From assembly GCA_032690845.1 (NCBI GenBank), contig CM064430.1:2962949-3026948 (forward strand): a DNA stretch of 64,000 nucleotides, given 5' to 3'. Source of the stretch: Eleusine coracana subsp. coracana (taxonomy: Eukaryota; Streptophyta; Magnoliopsida; Poales; Poaceae). A program made the position numbers and the translations under genes. The notes under the pieces are model-generated. The model was not told the origin of the DNA. It saw nothing but the letters and a program-made list of their open reading frames with translations, and did no database searches. Positions 54,951-64,000 of this stretch are shown piece by piece. How positions within the stretch are numbered: position 1 is the first letter of the stretch; each line of letters begins with the position of its first letter.

Positions 54951-56146
54951 AACTGCAGATGTTTCACAACAAGAATGCTGACTTTTTTATGTTATGACCT
55001 AAATGCTGAACTATTGACCTACTTGTGTGGATGGGTGTTCACCCCCAAAATGTTCCTGGCCTTTCATACCCACAATATCCTTTGGTACCTCTACCTGGTA
55101 GCAAAATCATAGAATTGAAAATCCCGAAATTCCAAAATGGGTGTTCCTATATCAATCTCCAGTGAGTATTTATTTCCAATCTCAATGTAGATGCGACGTC
55201 TGCAGGTAGTGCGACGCGATGACGAGGGCGACGTGGCAAAACCGGTCGGCGGTTTATTGTGGGGGTGGAGGGGAGCGACCATGCAGGTTGGGAGGGCGGT
55301 GGCAGAAGGGTTGTGCCGGCACGGCTGGCGTTGTCTGTCGGTGGTTTACTACGGGCGGTTTAGGGTGGTCAGGATCATCACGGGCGGAGCTTCATTCTGA
55401 CGAGCATAGAAGGTTTTGTGACGGACCAATGATGAGAAGCGACGTGGTGGTGCGGCGAGACGACATTGTTGATCGATACGCAGAACATATTGATCGTCGA
55501 TCGCCATAGCATTGCACTGGAGCCACGGAATCGATGGCCGGCGGCGATCGATGTTTAACACTTGTAATTTATAGTTAAACATTTGATGTGACAGAGTTAA
55601 AATTTAGCTCGCAAGAATTACCGCCCGGGTTCGTAGCCGTAAGTGCTACAAGTAGCAGCTGTTGGATTAGATGCGGGTTCAGCCATGCGCTGAGTTTGAC
55701 GGATGGAGGATAGACGTTTTTTTTTTAAAAAAATTCTTTTCAAAAATGGAGATGGAGGATGCAGACGTGGCATCGTTATGTGACTTAATTTTTTTTTTGT
55801 CATTTCCACGTGCAGAAAGATCTATATAATTCTTTGCATGGATATAAATAAGTGGAATGATTCGGCGATTTCCCTAAGTATTAAGAAGTATCGTTAGTTA
55901 GTACTGACCATAAAAGCACTGTAAGTATTACTCTCCATTTCAAATTATTGTTGTTAAACAAAATTAGTTTAAAGAGTGAAGATGATGAATGTTCCACCGT
56001 TGTTGGATGGTAAATGTGAACATTAAGTATAAAACATTTTTATAAAAGAGTAAAAAACTATCATTAATATATTTATAATTGAACTTATAAAACACTTTTT
56101 TTATAAAAGACCAAAATACAATAAAAATATAAAATTTCACACTGAC

Positions 56147-56190
56147 ACGTGCTAGTTTTCTCGGTTGTTGTTTACCACACGAGCCCACTA
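56147..56190. repeat. Dispersed copy of the 35.2-kb promoter segment
   Basis: CACGTGCTAGTTTTC(T/C) and ACCACACGAGCCCAC match 35173-35222 in order and orientation. Confidence 0.7.
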
Positions 56191-57830
56191 TTTGCTAGGC
56201 GGTGCATGATTGTATAATAAGATAATTGTATAAACCACCTCATAAGTCACTTAAAGTTTGAGATTCTCATCTATAACCTTATTTGTGGCAAATCCCTACA
56301 TATCCAGTGTACTTTGTTGCAAAAATCACCCTAATTGACACATATTTAATTGATTTATATGATTTTATCGATATAAATTTAAAAAGAAGCTAAGTTAAAT
56401 AAGTTTAACATTGTTAGAGATTTTTAGTGTGTTTAATTCCTCTTATTTTCATAAAAAATGTATCATAATTGATATTTTTGATACATATTCTTTATAAATA
56501 ATATGAAGATTATACTTCCAAAATTTTATATTTTTGATATGAACGGGCCACTTCAAAAAAAACATGTTAAATACATTAAACATGTGCAAATTAGGATGGT
56601 TTTAAGAACAAAATTCAATCAATGGAAATTTACAATAAAATTAGAGTGAGAATTTCAAACTCTAACTTACTTATGGGATGATTTTTCTAATTATTTATTA
56701 TATATATACAACCTATTAATTGAGGTGTGGTTGTCCACTTCGTGTCCATGATTGTTGTTGTTGTTCACGGTTGTCTCCAGTAGGTTTTCTACGTATCGTT
56801 TTTACGTTTTTTACGTAACTGAATCGATTCCAACTTATTCAGCCGACTCCGATTCAATTATTCCATAGAATTCGTCTCCTCCAGCTTTAAATAATCACTT
56901 TACGACGTACCCAATCCTATTCAACCTAACTTGAGTTTTTTTTGCAGCTATTCAGGATTTGGAGTCTCGGGGTTTCATTTTCGCTGCACTCAGTTTGGCC
57001 TTCCATTGAACGACGAAAACGTCCTAGGTGAGCTCGCCGTTCATTTCTCATTGTCCTAGACAAATTTTATACGAGTTTAGGGCACCATATTGCCGTATTC
57101 AGAGCCCCGGCGTTGCCCTCCAATGACGCCGCCGTCTCTGTGGAGTCTGGCGCCGCCGAGCCTTTTTGTTGCCTTTTTTATACGCCAAAAAAGAAGTCAT
57201 GATGATCACGTGGATAATTTTCTATTTCAAAATAGTTGTGATCGCTGGGCAATGCAAATTTTCTTCATCAGTAGAGCTAGAATGTAATATGTTTTCACTG
57301 TTATTGTGAAGTAGGTGTGGACGCTGGATCGAGCTTCGAACCTAGTCTTATCTAAAAATCAAGGCCAGTTTAGTCGTCCATATTTTCACTGCTCTAACAC
57401 ACTGGTGATCTTTCTTGTACGATCTGTTTGTCTGCCGTTTCGAGCTTAGTTTTTTTTCTTGTGAAGGGCCGTTGTCGTCATGGTTATCTTTGCTTTGAAA
57501 AGCCTTCCCCTGAATGATTGGGTCCGATTCACAGAATTCACAAAAGCACAAGAAAAAGATCAAAGACATACTATTTGCATTGCTATTTCATCACTATCCG
57601 TGTGGTTGTTTCTGAGAAATATATGATGTAGAGTTGATTTTATTTAAAATTTATTTATATATTGCGCTGTAAGGTCCTAATCTACATGTGTGAGAACTTG
57701 TCTGTTGTCTCCATCGGTCATGCCAAATTGCACTTGGTCATCGTCGGCCACCTCTGATCCTACGCCATGCATGCAGCACGGTCCCGCAACATATATGTCA
57801 CGACGTAGTGTTTCACGAACAAGAGCCGAC

Positions 57831-58706
57831 CCTACCTCTATAGCTGGGCATCCGGGCTCTCCGGCCCGCCCCGGCACAGCCCGCTTCGTGGGCACGGCCC
57901 GGTAAAGCACGGCCCGGTGAGGCACGCCGGGCCGTGCAGGCTGTGCTGTAGCATGCTTCGGGCTTGGGGTTGAGCCCGAGGCACGGCCTGGACTAGCGCG
58001 AACCGTGCCATGCAAGCCTGTTTGCCCCGCAAGCCCGGTGGCACGGTGGCCCGCCGTGGACCAGCATCGGCATCAGCTGTAGCAGATCCGGAGCGGTGGA
58101 GCCCCGGTGAGGGGAGAGGGAGGAGGGGCGACGGCCGAGAGGAGCGAGAGCATGACGCGGCGCGGTAGGGTCGGCGCCTTGGCGGTTCGTGCGGCTCGGG
58201 GCGTCATCGCGCTTCGAGGAGAGGAGAGGGAGGAGAGGCGGCGGTCGGGAGGCGGAGTCGCGGACAGCGTGACGGCGTCGGGTGGGCGTGGCGGCGTCGC
58301 ATTCAAAGAATCGCAAGGAGCGGAGCTGCGGAGGCGGTAGACGGGAGGAGCGAGAGGGAGAGGCGGGGTTGGTTAGGGTTTGTGAATAAGGCGCAGCCGG
58401 CTGGGCTTAAGGGTGCGGCGCGACCTGCTGGGCTGGGGGCGCGGCACGGCCTGGTGAGAGGGGGGTGCGGCCTGCTGGGGGTGGCGTGGTGCGGCCTGCC
58501 GGGACTATCGGGCCGGCACCCTTTTTGGACCGGGCTCCGTGCCGTGCTACAGACCTGGGGTAAGCCCATAGCACGGCCCACACCATGCCACGGACCGGGC
58601 CAGGCCCGATTTCTTCTGTGATGGGTTGTGATCGGGCCGGGCTATTTGAAACGGGCTTCATGCCGGGCCATTTTCTTCGGCCCGAATGCCCAGCTATACC
58701 TACCTC
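57831..58706. mobile_element. Non-autonomous hAT transposon with 8-bp target duplication
   Basis: The 860-bp element spans 57839-58698. Its ends TATAGCTGGGCATCCGGG and CCCGAATGCCCAGCTATA form an inverted repeat with one mismatch. The 8-bp word CCTACCTC abuts both ends (57831-57838 and 58699-58706), a perfect duplication of hAT length. The interior is extremely GC-rich with many GGCACGGCC-type subterminal words; open frames there on both strands (up to 107 codons) look compositional. No transposase. Confidence 0.9.
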
Positions 58707-59310
58707 GCCTCCTCAATTGCAAAGATGATGCACGGTTGTGTCACACCATTGACCATTCACCGTCTGATCTGCGCCAATCGGTGAATTCTTGACTTTATCT
58801 GGTGCTCAAATTAGCTCAATGTTTCATATGTAGCACTCGTATCTCTCCCCTCTCTCTTGTCTATTTGTAACTCAAACTTGGCGCCTCTTTCCTGTTCCGA
58901 TTCGTCCGGGTTGAATGGAAATCTTCATAGTAGATGCAATTAGTGATTACTTGATCTGGTACATGTACTATGGGTACCCTAACGCTGCTAACTTGCGTTG
59001 CAACATAGTGTCTACATTACAGGACACTTTATATATATACTAACAGTAATCAAATCATGGTAATATTAGGTTAATGAAAATGTCTGCTAATATGTTGATG
59101 ATGTGGTGATTTACGCACTAAAAAAAGCAATGATCCAAATTAACTGTAACTGTGACTGACAAGTGACAACGTCTGAGTTCAACAATTTCATCCCAGCAGC
59201 TTGAAGATTTCCATGGTAATGGAACCATCAACAATTGCCGCAGGTACCCCAGCATAACCACATGATCACGAGCAGCCTTTATAACAGTCATCACCATTCA
59301 CCATTGTAGC
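58707..59310. other. Intergenic
   Basis: AT-rich spacer between the hAT element and the next repeat. Nothing recognised. Confidence 0.4.
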
Positions 59311-60040
59311 TAGGGATGAAAGTGGATCGGATCGGATAATACCTTTCCCATATCCTACTCCATATTTTTTTGTTAGATTCGAGGCAGAGCGGATAATACG
59401 TGGATGCGGATGCGAATATGAATATTTTCGGATGTTGGAGATAGTAGGGATTCGGACCGGAGGTGGATCGGAAGCAGACTTTAAATTATCGGATGATACC
59501 TCTTCACGTAGAGAAATATATGCTGATTAAGAATTTGCAGAGTACATGTATGATCGTAGAAGCCACACAAGAACAACCAAATGCACATAACCCAATCTTT
59601 TAAGTGGTTACTCATAGCAAATAAAAAATATATGTGTTCTATATTTGAAAAATCATGTAAGTATAAATAACAAAATAAAATATCTAAAACAAATATTAAA
59701 TATATCATTATTTTTCTTTGTCATATGACCACTTCAGTACACAATAGGATGTTGAGCGACGCGATCAAGCCTTATCGTCACTATCACTAGACATTATATA
59801 TTTTAGGCCGATAAAATTATCGGATAATCCTATTATGAGTTTCGAATAATCCACTTCAAATTATCGGATTATCCGTATCCATCGGATTTTGTCAATACCA
59901 TAACCTATCCTATCCTACATCCTCATGTCATCAGATTCAGATTATCCATATCAGCTAAAAAACCTCAAATACTCCCCCACATCCTCAAAAATTGGATTCA
60001 AATCAGATTGATTTTGGAAATTATCCACACCGCTGTGGAT
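59311..60040. mobile_element. Probable hAT-like repeat with GGATAAT subterminal words
   Basis: Starts near TAGCTAGGGATGAAAGTGGA, then repeats of CGGATAAT / ATTATCCG in both orientations over 700 bp (59324, 59391, 59818, 59866, 59940, 60020). Grass hAT elements with TAGGGRTG termini carry this pattern. The right end is not clear and no target duplication was found. Confidence 0.45.
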
Positions 60041-60242
60041 AATCCATTTAAATAACAACATTCTGTCATCCACAAAACACAAACTATATAAAAGAACTCA
60101 GATCAAGACAAATTAAGAAAGAGCAGGAGTCTAGTGGCAAAGCAATTACGTACAGAGTTACATAAGTGTGACATCCTGATCCAAGGCTTAATAGGATTAA
60201 TAGAATACTCATACAAATAAGTTGTAACTTCTTTTCCGGAAG

Positions 60243-60320
60243 CGCATCTCTAAAGAACTCAAAGGTTAAGTGTGCTTGACCTGGAGTGATGGATGACCGA
60301 CTAGGAAGTACTTCCCGAGT
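60243..60320 (+). ncRNA. 5S rRNA-like segment in Cassandra LTR 1
   Basis: AGAACTCAAAGGTTAAGTGTGCTTG and GATGGATGACC correspond to the internal A box (AAGTTAAGCGTGC) and C box (GATGGGTGACC) of plant 5S rRNA, followed by CTAGGAAGTACTTCCCG for GGGAAGTCCTCG. It is partial and diverged, so it is a Pol III promoter-bearing derivative and not a functional 5S gene. Confidence 0.85.
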
Positions 60321-60720
60321 GTGCATGAGTGAGGACAAAGTGTACAAAAAAAATTATGTATTGGTCTATGAGGGCAATCTTGGGGTCCTAAAGAGTTGTC
60401 AGGTGTAAGTGGGACCAACCTCGGAGGGACAAGACGTTACAGTTGATATCAGAGCCGACTCTCACAGTTTCACGGGCGCGTAGAGTCGCAGTTGCGTAGT
60501 CATGATGTGCATGGTTGTGGTGGGTCTGGAGTGGTCACATAGCATGGCACATACGTTGGCACTGGGCACACGAATATGGCCAAGAGTGGACGTTCCTGTC
60601 TTGGGTTGATCGACGAGGACGTCGATCTTCTAAGGGGACGAGAGTATGACATTCTGGCCCAAGGCTTAATAGGATTGATAGAATACTCATAGCAATAAGT
60701 TGCAACTTTTTTTTCTAGAA

Positions 60721-60810
60721 GCTCATCTCTAAAGAACTCTAAGGTTAAGCATGCTTGGTCTAAAGCGTTGGGTGACCGATCGAGAAGTTCTTCTTGGATA
60801 AAGTGTGCAT
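60721..60810 (+). ncRNA. 5S rRNA-like segment in Cassandra LTR 2
   Basis: Second copy: AGAACTCTAAGGTTAAGCAT, GGTGACCGAT, AGAAGTTCTTC. Its C-box region is closer to real 5S (GGGTGACC) than that of LTR 1. Confidence 0.85.
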
Positions 60811-60908
60811 AAAAGACATGTGTTGATTTGCGAGGACAGTCTTGAGGTCCTAAAGAGCTATCAGGTGTAAGCGGGCCCGACCTCGGAGGGGCAGGACGTT
60901 ACAATAAG

Positions 60909-61189
60909 CGACCCCTTGTGTGAGAGAAACAAGCGAGAAAAGAAGAATCCATGACAAACTTGCAGATATTCATTTTCTTACTGAAGTAACAATTTCAATC
61001 TTCATAATTTGTTTCCATTTCATATGTTAATTGGAACACTGGTGATTCATATGAATGTTTGATTTATAATCTGTAGGGGTAATACCCCTCCAGTTTCATT
61101 CAAAAAAATATGAATGTTTGATTTATAGAAATATGCCAATTTAAAATTATTATCAAACTACAATTCGTTTCGTTAAAGAAAATAGTTCA
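60909..61189. other. Intergenic
   Basis: ATATGAATGTTTGATTTATA occurs twice (about 61049 and 61109) around a CCCCTCCAGTTTCATTC stretch. Nothing else seen. Confidence 0.4.
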
Positions 61190-61800
61190 GTGGCTTATTG
61201 CATGTACCTCACTAGCTTTTTCAGAAGCCTCTTCAACTGGGTTTTTAGTTATCCTCTCCGCTTGCTCCTCAGATGTTATCATTGACCTTTTTAGCTGTTT
61301 CTTTGATCGATGTGTCGGTATTGTATGTAGCATCCCAACTGCCTCTTTCAATCAGTGTGCTGGTTATCTTTTCAGCTGTCTGTTGAAGTTGAACTGATCT
61401 TTCGATTATATATGATCAGCTGGTTCTTCCTTTGGTTTATCAACAAGTTAGCTTTTCATGATGCAGAATCTTCTCATCTTCCTTTCGTTTATCAACAAGC
61501 ATTGTTGCTCGTGTATGATTTTCCAGGTTCTGACATATCGGAGCTCTTCAGTCTGGTGGTATTGAGCGATATAACAATCAAGGAGGATACAGACATGAAG
61601 AACAGCTTCACAGCGGTATAACTAGTGAGGTTTTTTTTTCCCAGAATGCACTGCTCCTCAAGTTTCTTCATCTCTTCAGCACTTGAGCTCCCAGTAAAGG
61701 CGGTTCTAGTTCTATTCGCAATATATGGCGATAATGACTCGAAGAACCGCGATTGCAACAATTTACGCCTGGAAGTTCTGAGTGTATATGCAGGCATTGC
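61190..61800 (-). pseudogene. Degenerate coding-like remnant, unidentified
   Basis: Minus-strand readings in several frames look like decayed protein: NRTRTAFTGSSSAEEMKKLE near 61700, TAEKITSTLIERGSWDA near 61370, and EEQAERITKNPVEEASEKAS near 61260. Stops and frame changes separate them. On the plus strand the part 61410-61560 also matches the 3' UTR of the 35.4-kb gene, so the region may be a composite. No family recognised. Confidence 0.3.
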
Positions 61801-64000
61801 TCGTACTCCTTTAGTATCGTGACTTCAGCAGCTCTTCTACTCACTAAAGCAACTGAACTCTAAGGGCCTGCAAGAAGAGGATCAGTTCTGTATCTCTTAG
61901 CATTCTGATCTGCAGTAAGAGAGACAATAACCGCATGGATCTAATTTTCCCCTTTAATTTGATTAATGAGTCCTAATAAAATCTGAAGTCCATGACTGTT
62001 TGCGTGCTACATTGAGGCTGTCATCGTGTTCAGTTCACTTTGGTTGTGTAGTCCTACGTTTCGCGGAGAGTCCTTCCCCACGCTCTCATAATTCATGAGC
62101 GCTACAACACTTGTGCTACGTACAGAGTTGAAATTTGCATGATATTTACTCAATAATTTTCTCTAAATAAAAAAGCCACGCTCCTCTAATTTTAACGCAC
62201 TTGGTGATCAAAGCATATTTGTTATTCACCTTTAATATTAACTAACACATGCACTTATTGTTTATTTGTACTGTAAAAATAAATAGAACATACTAATACT
62301 ACTCAACATTTCTATATCGGTGAAAAAAGGAGGAAGCCAATGTGGCCACCAAGGCCATCATCAAACACATGGAGAAGATTTCAGAGAAGCAAGCAAATTA
62401 GTCATAGTTGCCACTGAAACAATGGTGAAAGAGCAAAGGTAATTTGAGTCTTGTTATCTATATAAATTCTTATAAGTAACACAAAAAATCAACACCACAC
62501 TTCTTATGTTAAAATTGAATGTGCAACTACGAGATGACAATGTTGTGGAGGGAGATTCAACGCAACCAGATGAAGCTTAGGATTGCTGTGGTGGTTATCA
62601 TGTCTTCTCTTTCAGTTCTAAAGCTCAATAAATAATGCACTCTTGGATCTCTTGGCTCAACCCATTTACCTAGCCCACCATAAATTGGAAGCGTCATCAT
62701 GGGATTGGTTAGTTCCATCTGTGGCTTCTTGTAAGATATGTGGGGTATCTCTAGAGAAAAACATTTTTGCAGTGTGTAGTGCACGACCTCCTATTTTAAG
62801 TCTAGTTAAAATTTCATAAGATTAAGTGTATAAAACATATAATACTTTTATTGTTGATGCAACATATATCTTTCTAAACCGACATCTTTATTTCCCTAAA
62901 CTCTTCTCTTTTGCAAAATAGGAAGGACCTCTCAAATCATTATGGAAGACAAATTATTTTTACAATTTTTGTTAGATGAGAGGACTCCAAGAAATATAAA
63001 ACAATAAACAAATAAAGATGATTAGGAGAAGACAAATACATATGGAAATTGTTTAGGCAAGCCATATTTCTCCTATTTCTTCCAACCTTACAAATAAAAT
63101 TATGCATAAAACGTAAAATATCTAAAGGCACTAAAAATGCCGTATGTCAACACACCAATATATATCTTATTAGATATTTGTTACTCAGTATTTTGATAAG
63201 TCACATGACAATCGCTTTAGGCCACAGTGACCAAACGATCATTAGGTTTTTTGTTCAGTAAGAAAAAGATAGTCTAGTAGCTAGATCAAGGTGCAGTGGG
63301 GGTGGCGTTGGTCCAACCATAGCTTCTAGCTATGGTATTTCATTTTATTAACATGGTTACTGCATGATGTATGAAAAGTGTTCAAACAGACATAATTACT
63401 TTTATTGTGGCACAAATTACCTTTTTCTCATTTAAGGATGATCATGGTTTTATTTCATTATGAAGTTATATCCTAAGGATGATTTTGCTATTGTGGATTC
63501 AGGAAATTGAGGAAGTGATGCACATGTATATAGAGAGTTGACGCAACTGAGTCACTTTTATTTATCTCTATAATCCTAGACAAAGATGTATTGTACGGAC
63601 GCGTGCCCGATGTGTTACACTATTAAAAGAGCGATTTTTTAACATGCTGCAGTGTTCTCCCTTGCAATTGAAATTATGATACAGATTTGTGCCAAGATGA
63701 GCGGGGAGAGAAACGGACATGCCTCCTATCGAATCATGTGGGCGAACTGTCTCTGGTCCAGCTAACGAGCTCTGAGCTCTGCCTCATCAGTTGTCTTCAA
63801 TTTTCCTGAAACATGTACCACCGGAGAGTAAAGGCAGGCGCAAGGACTGTGCCCTCTGCCCTGGGCGACTAGAGCAGCGGGGCAGATGGGAGGTGAATGA
63901 AGTACGACGTGGAACAGGAGATTTTGCTGCTGCAGTCATCGGTCATGCAGGGTTCACGAACTAGTTCCTCGATGGCTCGATCGCCTGGATGGACACGACT
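61801..64000. other. Intergenic to window end
   Basis: No gene recognised. A 23-codon plus-strand reading near 62335-62402 (EEANVATKAIIKHMEKISEK) faintly resembles the charged tail of the 35.4-kb gene product. The rest is AT-rich with a GC-richer last 300 bp whose gene, if any, lies outside. Confidence 0.4.

Larger units (their letters stand above)
52272..57838. other. Large intergenic region
   Basis: No intact gene. A 150-codon frame at 52330-52782 has no known motif. A doublet of (T/G)GAGAAGGTTAGCTGGATCT-type words lies near 53175 and 53248. 55190-55510 is GC-rich with overlapping frames. A short copy of the 35.2-kb gene upstream sequence lies at 56147-56190. 56200-56700 is AT-rich. Confidence 0.4.
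60162..60908 (+). mobile_element. Cassandra TRIM retrotransposon
   Basis: LTRs at 60167-60441 and 60645-60903 start TGTGACATCCTG / TATGACATTCTGG and end GACGTTACA. Directly after the first LTR, GTTGATATCAGAGCC is an initiator-Met-tRNA primer-binding site; a purine tract TAAGGGGACGAGAG precedes the second. The 203-bp interior has no coding capacity. ATAAG flanks both ends (60162-60166 and 60904-60908), a perfect 5-bp target duplication. Each LTR carries a 5S rRNA-like segment, the hallmark of Cassandra. It needs another retroelement's proteins to move. Confidence 0.95.

Noticed and set aside
1..64000. CRISPR arrays, operons, ribosome binding sites and tRNA genes
   Set aside because: The sequence is plant nuclear DNA; no regularly spaced short palindromic repeats and no cloverleaf tRNA was seen, only the tRNA-like head of the SINE.

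Overview
The window is nuclear DNA from a grass (Poaceae), most likely a panicoid or related lineage. The evidence is compact GT-AG introns, GC-rich first exons beside AT-rich intergenic DNA, a nuclear chloroplast-targeted psaK, a DYW-class PPR gene, and typical grass transposons (Cassandra, SMART-like TRIM, CACTA, hAT, Stowaway, Tourist, Ty1/copia, SINE). From memory, psaK and an ERD4/OSCA3.1 gene also lie close together on rice chromosome 7, so the left half is probably syntenic with that region; this was not checked.

Left half (1-28 kb), gene-rich: the 3' part of an AIR9-type microtubule-associated protein gene (+, 20 exons resolved), with a MULE-like element in one intron that itself holds a TRIM; psaK (+, two exons); a duplicated block of U6 snRNA plus X8/CBM43 gene (both minus) whose two copies are separated by a degenerate Ty1/copia element (12429-17135). 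One copy keeps a good U6 and a ruined X8 gene; the other keeps an intact X8 gene and a diverged U6. Next come an intronless DYW PPR gene (minus) and a complete six-exon ERD4/OSCA3-type channel gene (minus, 727 residues).

Middle (28-40 kb): mostly intergenic DNA with a MITE remnant, an RNase H relic and a tRNA-type SINE. It also holds a three-exon gene for a small, probably organellar membrane protein (35399-36837), and a single-exon gene (39010-40083) for an unrecognised protein with 41-residue Cys/Gly repeats whose 3' end looks frameshifted.

Right half (40-64 kb): transposon-dominated with no convincing intact gene. Elements with defined ends are a CACTA (41030-41973), a Stowaway (44983-45192), three same-orientation copies of one MITE family, a long-inverted-repeat element (about 48632-49140), a Tourist MITE, a hAT with a perfect 8-bp target duplication (57839-58698) and a Cassandra TRIM with a perfect 5-bp target duplication (60167-60903).

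The genes do not form a pathway; this is an ordinary eukaryotic gene neighbourhood. The most interesting points are the repeat protein, the complementary decay of the U6/X8 duplication, nested insertions in AIR9, and an intron duplication that copied a 3' splice site. All intron boundaries were read by eye from GT-AG sites and reading-frame continuity.
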